The position numbers and the translations under genes were made by a program. Under the pieces are notes generated by a model. The model was not told where the DNA came from. It worked only from the letters and a program-made list of their open reading frames with translations, and did not search any database. From positions 1 to 33,947 of IMG/VR virus record IMGVR_UViG_3300032296_003616: 33,947 nucleotides of DNA. One strand, 5' to 3'. The DNA is from a virus. Below are positions 1-6,762 of this stretch, piece by piece. How positions within the stretch are numbered: the first letter of the stretch is position 1; every line of letters begins with the position of its first letter.

Positions 1-183
1 CCAAGTAATCACATGCCAGGTCTAAAAGTACCAACCGGCGGTTCAATGTGCGCTAATTGCGAGTATTGGATAAAAGACGGCAACATGTGTAACAACAAAT
101 ATTGGTTAAAGTGGAACAACGGAAACGCTAAAATACCACACCCAGGAAATCAGTATTGCTGCGACTGGTGGCACAAAGGATAA
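1..183 (+). CDS. Cys-rich small protein, 5' truncated (possibly iron-sulfur, HiPIP-like)
   Basis: This is the 3' end of a gene that begins before the window; reading frame 1 is open to the TAA at 181-183. The visible 60 residues include GSMCANCEYW, then a Cys at MCNN, and end with YCCDWWHKG. The pattern C-x2-C, C, CC with aromatic residues and a proline-rich IPHPG turn resembles small phage proteins related to high-potential iron-sulfur proteins, but zinc binding is equally possible. An internal ATG at 13 could be the true start, which would leave the gene nearly complete at 56 residues. The next gene starts 17 nt downstream, so the two are probably co-transcribed. Assignment to a metal-binding family is inferred from Cys spacing only. 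Confidence 0.6.
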   Translation, partial: PSNHMPGLKVPTGGSMCANCEYWIKDGNMCNNKYWLKWNNGNAKIPHPGNQYCCDWWHKG

Positions 184-200
184 ACAATAAAAATAACGTT

Positions 201-773
201 ATGAAAGATCAATCAAGTTTAAAGAAGGAATTCGGCAAAAAAGACGTACAGCGCATGCGTAACATCATCACAGGTAAAGCCGGTGACAGAACGCAGGTGT
301 TAGCGGGTTACCAAAAACAGAACGTAGACCACAAAGAAGGAGACGTTTGGGAAGAGAACGGTAAACAGTGGACCATAAAAGACGGAATAAAGCAGACGGT
401 GACCGCTATGGATAGGTTCAAGAAGCTGGTTGTGATGCCGATATGTTGCCCCAAGTGTAACAAACCGATGAAGCTTAACGATCTGAACAAGAAGATGTAT
501 TCTATTCACTCTGTGTGCTTCAATTGTGTTATAGAAATGGAACAACAGCTCAAGTTAACAAACCAGTTTGAGGAATACGGTAAGCAGATACTTAAGAACA
601 ATCACCAGACGTACCTAAAAGACGTTGAAGCTGCTTTGGAAGCTTGGTACAACGAGAACGAATCGTACGTTACAGAGGCCGGCGACGTAGAAGTTTGGAA
701 AGGAGGAAACAAAAAAGAGATGTACGAACAGGTCAAAAAGCAATTGGACAAAATAAAAGAAGAAAACGGTTGA
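201..773 (+). CDS. Conserved phage protein with a zinc-ribbon-like CxxC pair
   Basis: A 190-residue hydrophilic protein. I place the start at ATG 201, which follows an A-rich leader, rather than at the in-frame ATG 156, which overlaps the upstream gene and would add a 15-residue basic extension. The central segment PICCPKCNKPM followed about 25 residues later by VCFNC makes a four-Cys zinc-ribbon-type knuckle. The C-terminal half is Lys/Glu-rich and predicted helical. The N-terminal part (RMRNIITGKAG, followed by a WEENGKQWTIKDG stretch) looks like a compact beta segment. I do not recognise a function. A zinc-stabilised structural or regulatory role is an inference. Confidence 0.8.
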   Translation: MKDQSSLKKEFGKKDVQRMRNIITGKAGDRTQVLAGYQKQNVDHKEGDVWEENGKQWTIKDGIKQTVTAMDRFKKLVVMPICCPKCNKPMKLNDLNKKMYSIHSVCFNCVIEMEQQLKLTNQFEEYGKQILKNNHQTYLKDVEAALEAWYNENESYVTEAGDVEVWKGGNKKEMYEQVKKQLDKIKEENG

Positions 774-781
774 TATTTATA
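772..781 (+). promoter_or_regulatory. ATATTTATA motif, candidate late promoter
   Basis: GATATTTATA begins at the stop codon of the preceding gene and lies 17 nt before the ATG at 799. It is one of 14 matches to the window-wide (N)ATATTTAT(A/T) element placed shortly upstream of start codons. Its core TATTTATA is the reverse complement of the T4 late promoter. Confidence 0.55.
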
Positions 782-798
782 GATAAAAAAGAATAGAT

Positions 799-1437
799 AT
801 GCCAGCAAAATCAAAAGCGCAACAAAAATTAATGGGAATAGTTCGTGGTATCCAAAAAGGAACAGTTGATCCAAAAGACGTTTCAGCAAAAGCTGGTGAA
901 ATGGCAAAGACCATGAAACCAGGAGAAGTTGAAAAATATGCATCAACCAAACACAAAGGCCTTCCAAAAAAGGTAAAAAAAGAGGGAATGGAAGACGGCG
1001 CAATACACGAACTGTTTGTTGTTAAAATGGCTCATCCTGGATGCACCCCAGACTCACTGGTAGCTCCGATTGACCCGCTTAATGGAATATCAGGAACAGA
1101 AATAACGCCTGACCAAGTGCACGGGGTCTATCCCAGTGCTGATGTAGCAAACATGATAGCTGAAAAGGTGTGTATGGAGTACGAAGAGGGCCAAAGGATG
1201 CTTGAGGAGAAGAAGGGAAACACTACAGAGAAGCTAAAGAAAGCAATAGATAAGCTTGAGAAGAAGCGCAAGGAGCACATGGACGCAGCTAAAGAAGATC
1301 CAAAGAACGCTAGCGAACACAAAGCTGCCATAGCCGATCTCGCTACAAAGATAGACGATTACATAACCAAACTCGAAAAGATAGAGAAGAGCAAGAAAGA
1401 GATCGAGAAGAAAGAAGATAAAAAAGAAAAAAAATAA
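799..1437 (+). CDS. DUF3008-type N-terminus with long charged helical tail
   Basis: A 212-residue protein. Residues 1-57 (MPAKSKAQQKLMGIVRG through YASTKHKGLP) match the small conserved family I know as DUF3008, which normally stands alone at about 60-70 residues. Here it is extended by a middle segment (about 65-130) with a Cys and several prolines, and then by a strongly Lys/Glu-rich helix or coiled coil from about 135 to the end. The tail ends in a run of KKE and KKEKK, suggesting an elongated, highly charged protein able to contact DNA or the prohead core. The candidate late promoter at 772-781 precedes it. The function of DUF3008 is unknown; the extension is the unusual part. Confidence 0.85.
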   Translation: MPAKSKAQQKLMGIVRGIQKGTVDPKDVSAKAGEMAKTMKPGEVEKYASTKHKGLPKKVKKEGMEDGAIHELFVVKMAHPGCTPDSLVAPIDPLNGISGTEITPDQVHGVYPSADVANMIAEKVCMEYEEGQRMLEEKKGNTTEKLKKAIDKLEKKRKEHMDAAKEDPKNASEHKAAIADLATKIDDYITKLEKIEKSKKEIEKKEDKKEKK

Positions 1438-1440
1438 ACC

Positions 1441-1812
1441 ATGGAAACAGTAGGACTATTCTTGGGCACGTTGATGCAGAGCAGAAACCAAGCCCACATT
1501 TACCACCTTCAAGTTACAGGACCCGGATCTCATGCCGCACACCTCGCTCTACAAGCTTATTACGAAGGAATAGTAACTTTGGTTGATGCTGTAGCAGAGG
1601 GAATACAGGGACGTTACGGCATAGTTAAGGGTTACCAAATGGCAGGAGCTATAAAAGAAGACAACGGCTTTGTGTCCTACTTCGAATCCCTTTGCAAGTT
1701 CGTAGAGACAGCTAGAAAAGCAATTCCACAGGACTCCTACGTACAAAACCAAGTTGATACAATAGTTGATCTTATAGAGACAACCAAATACAAGCTTAGA
1801 AACTTACAATAA
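1441..1812 (+). CDS. Ferritin-like / DUF5856-type helical protein
   Basis: A 123-residue, almost entirely helical protein. Residues 15-55 contain H19, H22, H31, H34, E42, D49 and E53 with the arrangement H-x2-H, H-x2-H, then carboxylates one helix further on. This resembles Dps/ferritin-like phage proteins of the DUF5856 type. The second half gives two further helices (YFESLCKFVETARK and the final amphipathic helix). It is short for a full four-helix ferritin (about 160 residues), so metal oxidation is only a possibility. The gene lies 3 nt after its neighbour and 0 nt before the next one, indicating a tightly packed operon. Confidence 0.75.
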   Translation: METVGLFLGTLMQSRNQAHIYHLQVTGPGSHAAHLALQAYYEGIVTLVDAVAEGIQGRYGIVKGYQMAGAIKEDNGFVSYFESLCKFVETARKAIPQDSYVQNQVDTIVDLIETTKYKLRNLQ

Positions 1813-2403
1813 ATGTGTAATTGCCAAAGAACATCGCTGCACGAGTCCATGAATAGGCTATTGGTATCAGAAGGCCTCAATTACCACATACAGAATAACG
1901 TACCAATAAACGAGAACATATACCGTCCGCAGTCAGAAAAGTTCATGGACCTTATAGTAGAAGTTAGATCGCTTTACGATAAGGGCCTAATCAACCTATC
2001 AGAAGAAGACAGCGAATACTTTGAAGGCACAGACCTAGGGCGCTTTGGAATATACGAAGGCATAAGAGTACCGTTAGACTTCCCAATGACGCTAGAGTTC
2101 TTGATGGAAGTCAAAAAGAAGTCAAAGAAAAAGCAACCAGCGCTAAACAAACCCAAGCGCGGAGGACCCAAAAAGTTCTACGTCTACGTTAGAAAGCCTG
2201 GCGGAGGAATAAAGAAGGTGACTTTCGGAGACACCACTGGACTAAGCGCAAAGATAAACAATCCAGAAGCGAGGAAGTCTTTCGCAGCAAGACACAAGTG
2301 TTCCCAAGCAAAAGACAAGACCACACCAAAATACTGGAGTTGCAGACTTCCACGGTATGCAAGCCTATTGGGACTCAAATCAAACTTCACAGGCTTTTGG
2401 TAA
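1813..2403 (+). CDS. Conserved basic phage protein with paired Cys near the C-terminus; leader-like N-terminus
   Basis: A 196-residue protein starting immediately after the previous stop codon. Residues 1-20 end in NRLLVSE and then Gly, which fits the T4 prohead-protease site (L/I/V)-x-E followed by a small residue. Residues 100-120 are a very basic linker. Residues 120-180 hold the conserved segment KFYVYVRKPGGGIKKVTFGD, then EARKSFAARHKC (C163) and KYWSCRLP (C177). I recognise this pattern from many marine T4-like phage proteins of unknown function. It ends in aromatic FTGFW. Capsid packaging followed by gp21 cleavage is inferred from the leader only. Confidence 0.8.
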   Translation: MCNCQRTSLHESMNRLLVSEGLNYHIQNNVPINENIYRPQSEKFMDLIVEVRSLYDKGLINLSEEDSEYFEGTDLGRFGIYEGIRVPLDFPMTLEFLMEVKKKSKKKQPALNKPKRGGPKKFYVYVRKPGGGIKKVTFGDTTGLSAKINNPEARKSFAARHKCSQAKDKTTPKYWSCRLPRYASLLGLKSNFTGFW

Positions 2404-2412
2404 TACTAAGCT

Positions 2413-2676
2413 ATGGAAAGACCATACACAGATACAATAGAAGACCACAGTTGCGTTATAAGAGAGTTCGACGAGAACATAGACCCGATAGAACTCATGT
2501 GGCACAGGGACAACGAGCACAGAATAATAGAAGCTGTAGAACCCACAGATTGGCTCGTACAATTTGACAACGAATTACCGATTTCTCTAGATAAACCCAT
2601 ATTTATACCTAAACACGCTTGGCACCGAACCATAAAAGGCACAGGAAAGCTAAAGATAAAGATAACAAAAACATGA
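2413..2676 (+). CDS. Conserved WHRD phage protein, probable cupin-like beta fold
   Basis: An 87-residue protein. ELMWHRDNEHRII, the central DWLVQFDNELP and the terminal FIPKHAWHRTIKGTGKLKIKI form a pattern shared with short cyanophage and marine phage proteins. The alternation of short beta strands with two His-containing turns suggests a small cupin-like barrel, perhaps metal-binding through the two WHR sites, though this is an inference. Its stop codon overlaps the next start in an ATGA (2673-2676), which indicates translational coupling. A late-promoter-like motif lies inside its 3' end at 2598-2607. Confidence 0.8.
   Translation: MERPYTDTIEDHSCVIREFDENIDPIELMWHRDNEHRIIEAVEPTDWLVQFDNELPISLDKPIFIPKHAWHRTIKGTGKLKIKITKT
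2598..2607 (+). promoter_or_regulatory. CATATTTATA motif inside the preceding gene, possible promoter
   Basis: A perfect copy of the window's best motif, CATATTTATA, lies within the codons for KPIFIPK and 65 nt before the ATG at 2673. It may drive the AT-rich gene pair that follows. Because the bases also encode conserved residues, a chance match is possible. Confidence 0.35.
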
Positions 2677-3017
2677 AACAACAAATCAACGAAATCAAAA
2701 GAATGCAACAATTAGCTGGAATTTTAGCTGAAAAAGTATCTATTGGCGATAAGTATTCAGATGGTCAAGTGGAATTTAAAGACATCGAGCCAGGCCAATA
2801 CTTTTTGCAATTTGGATTTAATGGTCAATTATGGAGAAAATCTACTGAAGAACCTAATAAAGCTTTTTTCGTTAAAAATGTAGGTAAAAAAACAGCAGCA
2901 AAGGGTACTAATACTTACATAAAATTAAATAAAAGTACACTCTATACTGGAGAAAGATTCACAGATTCTCATACTGTATATCCTATTGAAAATCCTAAGA
3001 ATATACCAATAGATTAA
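2673..3017 (+). CDS. Putative internal head protein with capsid-targeting-like leader (MKQQINEIK type)
   Basis: A 114-residue protein. The start at ATG 2673 is preferred over the in-frame ATG 2619 because it overlaps the upstream stop as ATGA and because the same leader starts the next gene. Residues 1-20 form an amphipathic helix ending ILAE, a fit to the T4 gp21 cleavage rule (L/I/V)-x-E. Cleavage would release a 94-residue beta-rich domain containing PGQYFLQFGFNGQLWRK and KAFFVKN. The gene is visibly more AT-rich than those before it, which is compatible with later acquisition. The domain function is not recognised. Packaging in the head is an inference from the leader and position. Confidence 0.8.
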   Translation: MKQQINEIKRMQQLAGILAEKVSIGDKYSDGQVEFKDIEPGQYFLQFGFNGQLWRKSTEEPNKAFFVKNVGKKTAAKGTNTYIKLNKSTLYTGERFTDSHTVYPIENPKNIPID

Positions 3018-3048
3018 TTATAGATTTTTATAAAAAAATAACAAAACT

Positions 3049-3273
3049 ATGAAACAGCAAATTAATGAAATTAAGAAAATGCAGCGAATAGCTGGTGTTA
3101 TTAATGAGACTCAAAACTATAATTTAATAGCAAAAGCAAAACAACTATTTCCTAGTTTACAGATTGATGCTAATTCTATATACCTTAATGACAAAATGCT
3201 ATTTTCATCTAATAATGATAAAGTAATAGAAGCATTTATTTTTGGTATGTTAGTTGGAAAAACAGCAAAATAA
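3049..3273 (+). CDS. Second MKQQINEIK-leader small protein, putative internal head protein
   Basis: A 74-residue protein. Its first 20 residues match 14 of 20 positions in the leader of the preceding gene, ending VINE before Thr. The two leaders differ by many synonymous codon changes, so protein-level constraint is implied. The predicted mature part (54 residues) begins YNLIAKAKQLFPSLQID and ends with a hydrophobic segment, AFIFGMLVGKTAK, which may be membrane-active or a buried helix. It is AT-rich like its neighbour. It lies 31 nt after the previous stop, behind a weak TTTTTATA stretch. The function is unknown; the leader is the informative feature. Confidence 0.75.
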   Translation: MKQQINEIKKMQRIAGVINETQNYNLIAKAKQLFPSLQIDANSIYLNDKMLFSSNNDKVIEAFIFGMLVGKTAK

Positions 3274-3351
3274 CAAAGCCGTAAGCTAGTTGCGATATTG
3301 TTCACCAAAATCCATTTATGGAAGCTGATAGTAAAATTCAAAAGAAACTAA

Positions 3352-3558
3352 ATGACTTGGAGATCACAATTCTTAAGCAACGTAGCTACAACGTGTCTGA
3401 TGCTGGCGATGTTTTTCAACCCGCTTGGCTTCGATGCGCTATTCAAACTAGTGATGGATTGGACAGGTTCATTTTGGGCTACGGATATCATTTTTTATGG
3501 CGCTTCGCTTTTGTTTCTTGGCTTGTATTTATTATTCAGAAAACTATCTAAAAAATGA
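3352..3558 (+). CDS. Small two-helix membrane protein
   Basis: A 68-residue hydrophobic protein with two probable membrane segments, about residues 8-28 (ATTCLMLAMFFNPLGFDAL) and 46-63 (IIFYGASLLFLGLYLLF), followed by a positive RKLSKK end. The start at ATG 3352 gives a typical membrane-protein composition, while the overlapping frame from ATG 3318 does not. Its stop overlaps the next ATG as ATGA. The 78 nt upstream (3274-3351) contain no convincing gene, apart from a possible short N-terminal stretch in the other frame (MEADSKIQKKLNDLE). That leaves open an ancestral frameshift. A role in lysis or membrane takeover cannot be decided. Confidence 0.7.
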   Translation: MTWRSQFLSNVATTCLMLAMFFNPLGFDALFKLVMDWTGSFWATDIIFYGASLLFLGLYLLFRKLSKK

Positions 3559-3812
3559 TAAGCTTATTAGACATATTATTTGAGGCCGAGAGAACAAAAT
3601 CAGGGATAAAAGTGAAGAAGGCCTATCTAACAAAGGATAAAGCAGCAATGAAGCGTGAAATAGAAAGGACGTCTAAGTTGAGCGACAAAGATGCATCAGC
3701 TTATGGCAAATGGGAAGCTGATTATGCAGATAAAGATAAGAAGAAAAAATACAAAACAAAAAAATCGAAAGCTACCACAGCTTACGAAAAAAGATTCGGT
3801 AAAAGCAAATGA
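3555..3812 (+). CDS. Basic putative internal head protein with 10-residue leader
   Basis: An 85-residue, very Lys-rich protein. The first ten residues, MISLLDILFE, are followed by Ala. This is the same length and cleavage junction (I/L-x-E before Ala) as the T4 internal-protein leader MKTYQEFIAE. The predicted mature protein of 75 residues carries GKWEADYADKDKKKKYKTKK and an ending AYEKRFGKSK. Its net positive charge suits binding to packaged DNA. Both ends overlap neighbours by ATGA, so it is translationally coupled to the membrane protein before it and the DUF5824-type gene after it. Packaging is inferred, not seen. Confidence 0.8.
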   Translation: MISLLDILFEAERTKSGIKVKKAYLTKDKAAMKREIERTSKLSDKDASAYGKWEADYADKDKKKKYKTKKSKATTAYEKRFGKSK

Positions 3813-4081
3813 TAAGCCTACTACAAATACTAAACGAAGCTTTTGCTGCTAACGTAGAAAAAGCACTGGCAAATAAAGCCAAAGCAACCGGTGTATCTAA
3901 AACTATAATACGCCAAGTGTACCAAAAAGGTTTGGCGGCTTGGAAAAGGGGACACAGACCTGGCGCTAGTCAACACCAGTGGGCTTTAGGTCGCGTAAAT
4001 TCGTTTTTAACTGGAAAAGGCGGGGCAAGGAAAGCGGACAAAGGACTATGGAAAAAAGCAAGAAAAAGTAAAAAGAAATAA
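3809..4081 (+). CDS. DUF5824-type protein with capsid-targeting-like leader
   Basis: A 90-residue protein. MISLLQILNE followed by Ala repeats the leader of the previous gene (8 of 10 residues identical), again like the T4 internal-protein leader. The rest contains GVSKTIIRQVYQKGLAAWKRGHRPG followed by QHQWALGRVNSFLTG, a family widespread in T4-like and marine phages that I know as DUF5824. The C-terminus is basic (KARKSKKK). In other phages the domain usually occurs without a demonstrated function. Here the leader suggests that it travels inside the capsid. It starts within the stop of the preceding gene (ATGA). Confidence 0.85.
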   Translation: MISLLQILNEAFAANVEKALANKAKATGVSKTIIRQVYQKGLAAWKRGHRPGASQHQWALGRVNSFLTGKGGARKADKGLWKKARKSKKK

Positions 4082-4082
4082 G

Positions 4083-4601
4083 ATGAAAAACATATCACTA
4101 CAAGCTTTAGTAAGAGCCCTAAGAGAAGAGCAAAACGTAGACCTACCGGGCAACCAAGAAAAAATAGACGTAGCAGAACCAAAAGGCAAGATAACCGCGG
4201 CTGACTTCAAGAAGCTCAGATCAATGAAGAAGGAAGGCCAATACAAACACAGTATCGATCAACTTCTAAAGATCGTACAGACCAAAAAAGCTGGCCCAGA
4301 ATACAAAAAAGCTTTGATGGATCTGATCAATCTGGCTAAAAAGAAAACAGGCAAAGAGATACATTCTATAGCCGATTTGAAACAGGCTTTAGATTACGAA
4401 GAGCCCAAAATCAGAGAGGGAGCCGATCACGAAGTAGCTATGGCAATGAGCAGTCTAAAGGAGATCGTTAGCAACGCTTCTCAGTTGATGGACAAGCTTG
4501 GAGGAATGGAAAGGGATATTCCAGGTTGGATTCAAGACCACATAACAAACGCAGAGAACTACATAGAACAAGCAAACCAAGGCTTTCACGAGTTGCAATA
4601 A
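4083..4601 (+). CDS. Putative head-associated protein with C-terminal conserved phage helical domain
   Basis: A 172-residue protein whose start lies one base after the previous stop. Residues 1-16, MKNISLQALVRALREE, form an amphipathic leader with a possible cleavage after LRE. Residues 40-105 are a basic helical region. Residues 115-172 (DHEVAMAMSSLKEIV, then PGWIQDHITNAENYIEQA) are a helical hairpin that I recognise from the C-termini of many environmental phage virion proteins, where the signature W-(V/I)-Q-x-(K/H)-I-T-x-A-x-x-Y-I is conserved. The domain probably mediates assembly, but its exact role is unknown. The candidate promoter at 4605 separates this gene from the next. Confidence 0.8.
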   Translation: MKNISLQALVRALREEQNVDLPGNQEKIDVAEPKGKITAADFKKLRSMKKEGQYKHSIDQLLKIVQTKKAGPEYKKALMDLINLAKKKTGKEIHSIADLKQALDYEEPKIREGADHEVAMAMSSLKEIVSNASQLMDKLGGMERDIPGWIQDHITNAENYIEQANQGFHELQ

Positions 4602-4604
4602 AAG

Positions 4605-4614
4605 CATATTTATA
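4605..4614 (+). promoter_or_regulatory. CATATTTATA motif, candidate late promoter
   Basis: A perfect CATATTTATA four bases upstream of the ATG at 4619, in an otherwise short intergenic space. If it acts like a T4 -10 element, transcription would start at or next to the start codon, giving a leaderless or nearly leaderless message. Confidence 0.6.
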
Positions 4615-4618
4615 AGAT

Positions 4619-6712
4619 ATGAACTTGGACGCGCTAATACTAAGACAGATGCTTCTCGAGCAAGACGAAGAGCAACCTGAACAGGAAGAAAAAAAGGAGC
4701 TAACTCCCTTTGAACAAGACCCATTGGGCTTCATACTAAAGAAGTACGTAAGCCTAAACGAGCTCTTGACCGAACTCATGACAGAGTCTTTCAAAGAGTA
4801 CCTCAACGCCATATTCATAGTGGCGCCAAAGCCAACCACATTCAAAGTATTGCTACACAACGGTCAGTACTTCTTTTTGACTTACCTAAATAAAGCGTAC
4901 CAAGCAACAATATCGGGTAAGAACTACTACTTAATGACGCTTGGAGAAAAGCAACTTTGCATGCAGGCAATCGCAAGACTTTTACGCTACGGATCTCCCC
5001 TAAAAACAAAGGGACCCGAAGGCGCAGAACAAGACACAGGACCTGGTGAAGGCGAAGCAGGAGAAGAATCAGCTCCAGAAACACCACCAGCAGAAGGCGG
5101 AGAGGAGATACAGGAAGCTAAGATATTGGCTGAAATGTTAAAAAGAGAGTTGTTTAATGAAGCCACAAAAGGTATTATTAGACCGTCAACGGGTAATGAA
5201 ACTTCTTTAAAAGAGGGATTAGTTTGTCTATTTTACGACGTTTTTAAAATACCATCTTTGGTGACTGAAATAGAAGATCTTCATGCATTGGTTACCAATA
5301 AACAAACAGCAAGTGAAATAAAAGAAGAGGACGTAACAAAGGTAACTAATAAAATATCTCAAGTATATAATAAGAATAAACAATATTACGGATCTGGGAA
5401 ATCAATGCCAGAGAATCTAGATCTTTATGTTAAGTATGTGTTTTTAACCGGACAAGAGGTAGATACACTAACTAACGCAATATCGGCTGCAGCGTCTATA
5501 CACAAAGAAGTGTCAGCTGAAGGAAGAATAATAAGAAACCAAGACTTTGATAAAATTAGAACAAAAGCTGTTTCGTTAGTAAAAGAACAATATAACATAT
5601 CGTTACAGGCGGATAATTGGTGTCCTGGAGACGCGTATTTGGTAATAAATCAAGCTGGAATATCAAACTGTTTAAAGGCTAATACAGTAAATATTGGAAA
5701 AGATAGCATAAATCACCAATTTGAAAAAGACGGAGATATAATAGCTATATCGCTAAAAGAAGAAAAAGCTCAAGCGGGAAAAGCAACTACATTTGCCAAT
5801 ACAGTATTTAGTAACTCTTTTGACGCAAACGTAGATCCTAATGATAAATACGGTACATCTGACAATAAAGATTTGGCAAAGATCTCAGCAAAAATAGCTA
5901 GATTCGAAGACTATTTCTATGGACCTAAAAGAGGCGGCAAACGTTCTCAAAGCTACATAAACTCTATCACAAAAGATAAAAAGTTACACGGTTCGGTAAA
6001 CTCAATACTTCAAGCAGTTGGAAAACCAAAAATAAAAACAGACGGAATAAAACCAGAATATAGGTCAGAAGAAGCTTTTTATAAGGCTAACAAAACTATT
6101 TTTGATGATCTAGAATCTGCTATAAAAACTATAAAATCCAAACTAACAGGTTCAGACTCTTCTGCAAAAGTTAAAAAATCTTTTACAACCAGTAGAGATA
6201 AGTTTATAAGTGATATAAAAAAATACAAAATAGAAGTAAGCGCAGAAGATAGCAATAAGTTTTCTAAAGACGTAGAAAAAGAGAACGACGATTTTATAAA
6301 AGTACTATCAATGAAAACGGCCACGTACGAATTGGCAAGTTTGATAATCGATAGATGGACAGATAAGAACGCAAAAATATCCCCCGCATATAAAAAAATA
6401 CAAGAAATATCAAACCCATTTGTTGCGTTAACAGCGTTTGCTATAGCTGAAGCTGGACTAAGTCCAAGTTTTTACAAAGTAATAGGAAGCTCTAAATCTC
6501 TAATGGGTCACGCTGATTACTTCGACGCTAAAGCAGAGATAGACATTGACTCAAGTAGCACAAAAATGACACTTGTAGATTCTCCAAAACAAGCGGGTTT
6601 CTTACTGTCTTACGTAACAAAACTAGGAAAAAAGAACTATTCCACAAAGCTAGTGTTCAGATTCTCAGGCTCTGAAATAAGAATAGAGGTACAAGAATTG
6701 AAAGCACAATAA
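4619..6712 (+). CDS. Large composite protein: leader, helical domain, acidic linker and nuclease-like C-terminal part
   Basis: A 697-residue protein. Residues 1-14, MNLDALILRQMLLE, end in a possible gp21 site. Residues 25-125 form a compact alpha/beta domain. Residues 130-163 are a Glu/Gly/Pro linker. Residues 164-183 (EIQEAKILAEML, then RELFNEATKG) look like a second, internal leader with IQE-A and FNE-A junctions. From about nt 5130 the DNA becomes clearly more AT-rich. Residues 334-390 hold NWCPGDAYLV, NHQFEKDGDIIAISLKEEKA and QAGKA, an order (D338, then a hydrophobic strand followed by S-L-K380 and carboxylates) compatible with a PD-(D/E)XK nuclease core. The remainder is Lys-rich. I cannot name the family with certainty. 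A packaged or injected nuclease is a hypothesis. Confidence 0.8.
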   Translation: MNLDALILRQMLLEQDEEQPEQEEKKELTPFEQDPLGFILKKYVSLNELLTELMTESFKEYLNAIFIVAPKPTTFKVLLHNGQYFFLTYLNKAYQATISGKNYYLMTLGEKQLCMQAIARLLRYGSPLKTKGPEGAEQDTGPGEGEAGEESAPETPPAEGGEEIQEAKILAEMLKRELFNEATKGIIRPSTGNETSLKEGLVCLFYDVFKIPSLVTEIEDLHALVTNKQTASEIKEEDVTKVTNKISQVYNKNKQYYGSGKSMPENLDLYVKYVFLTGQEVDTLTNAISAAASIHKEVSAEGRIIRNQDFDKIRTKAVSLVKEQYNISLQADNWCPGDAYLVINQAGISNCLKANTVNIGKDSINHQFEKDGDIIAISLKEEKAQAGKATTFANTVFSNSFDANVDPNDKYGTSDNKDLAKISAKIARFEDYFYGPKRGGKRSQSYINSITKDKKLHGSVNSILQAVGKPKIKTDGIKPEYRSEEAFYKANKTIFDDLESAIKTIKSKLTGSDSSAKVKKSFTTSRDKFISDIKKYKIEVSAEDSNKFSKDVEKENDDFIKVLSMKTATYELASLIIDRWTDKNAKISPAYKKIQEISNPFVALTAFAIAEAGLSPSFYKVIGSSKSLMGHADYFDAKAEIDIDSSSTKMTLVDSPKQAGFLLSYVTKLGKKNYSTKLVFRFSGSEIRIEVQELKAQ

Positions 6713-6743
6713 AGATAAAGTAACAATAGAATCAAACTTTTGT

Positions 6744-6753
6744 TACATTTATA
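6744..6753 (+). promoter_or_regulatory. TACATTTATA motif, variant candidate late promoter
   Basis: A one-base variant (ACATTTATA) of the window motif, nine bases before the ATG at 6763 in the 50-nt gap after the large composite gene. It is the only listed member lacking the ATATTTAT core. Confidence 0.4.
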
Positions 6754-6762
6754 AAAACAGTT

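Noticed and set aside
3318-3551. Overlapping frame from ATG 3318
   Set aside because: The alternative frame at 3352 gives a coherent two-helix membrane protein with ATGA coupling. The first codons of the 3318 frame might be a remnant of an older start, but there is no proof of a frameshift.
4468-4860. Antisense open frame opposite two genes
   Set aside because: Its Ser/Cys-rich composition is a shadow of codon bias on the coding strand, and it spans a gene boundary.
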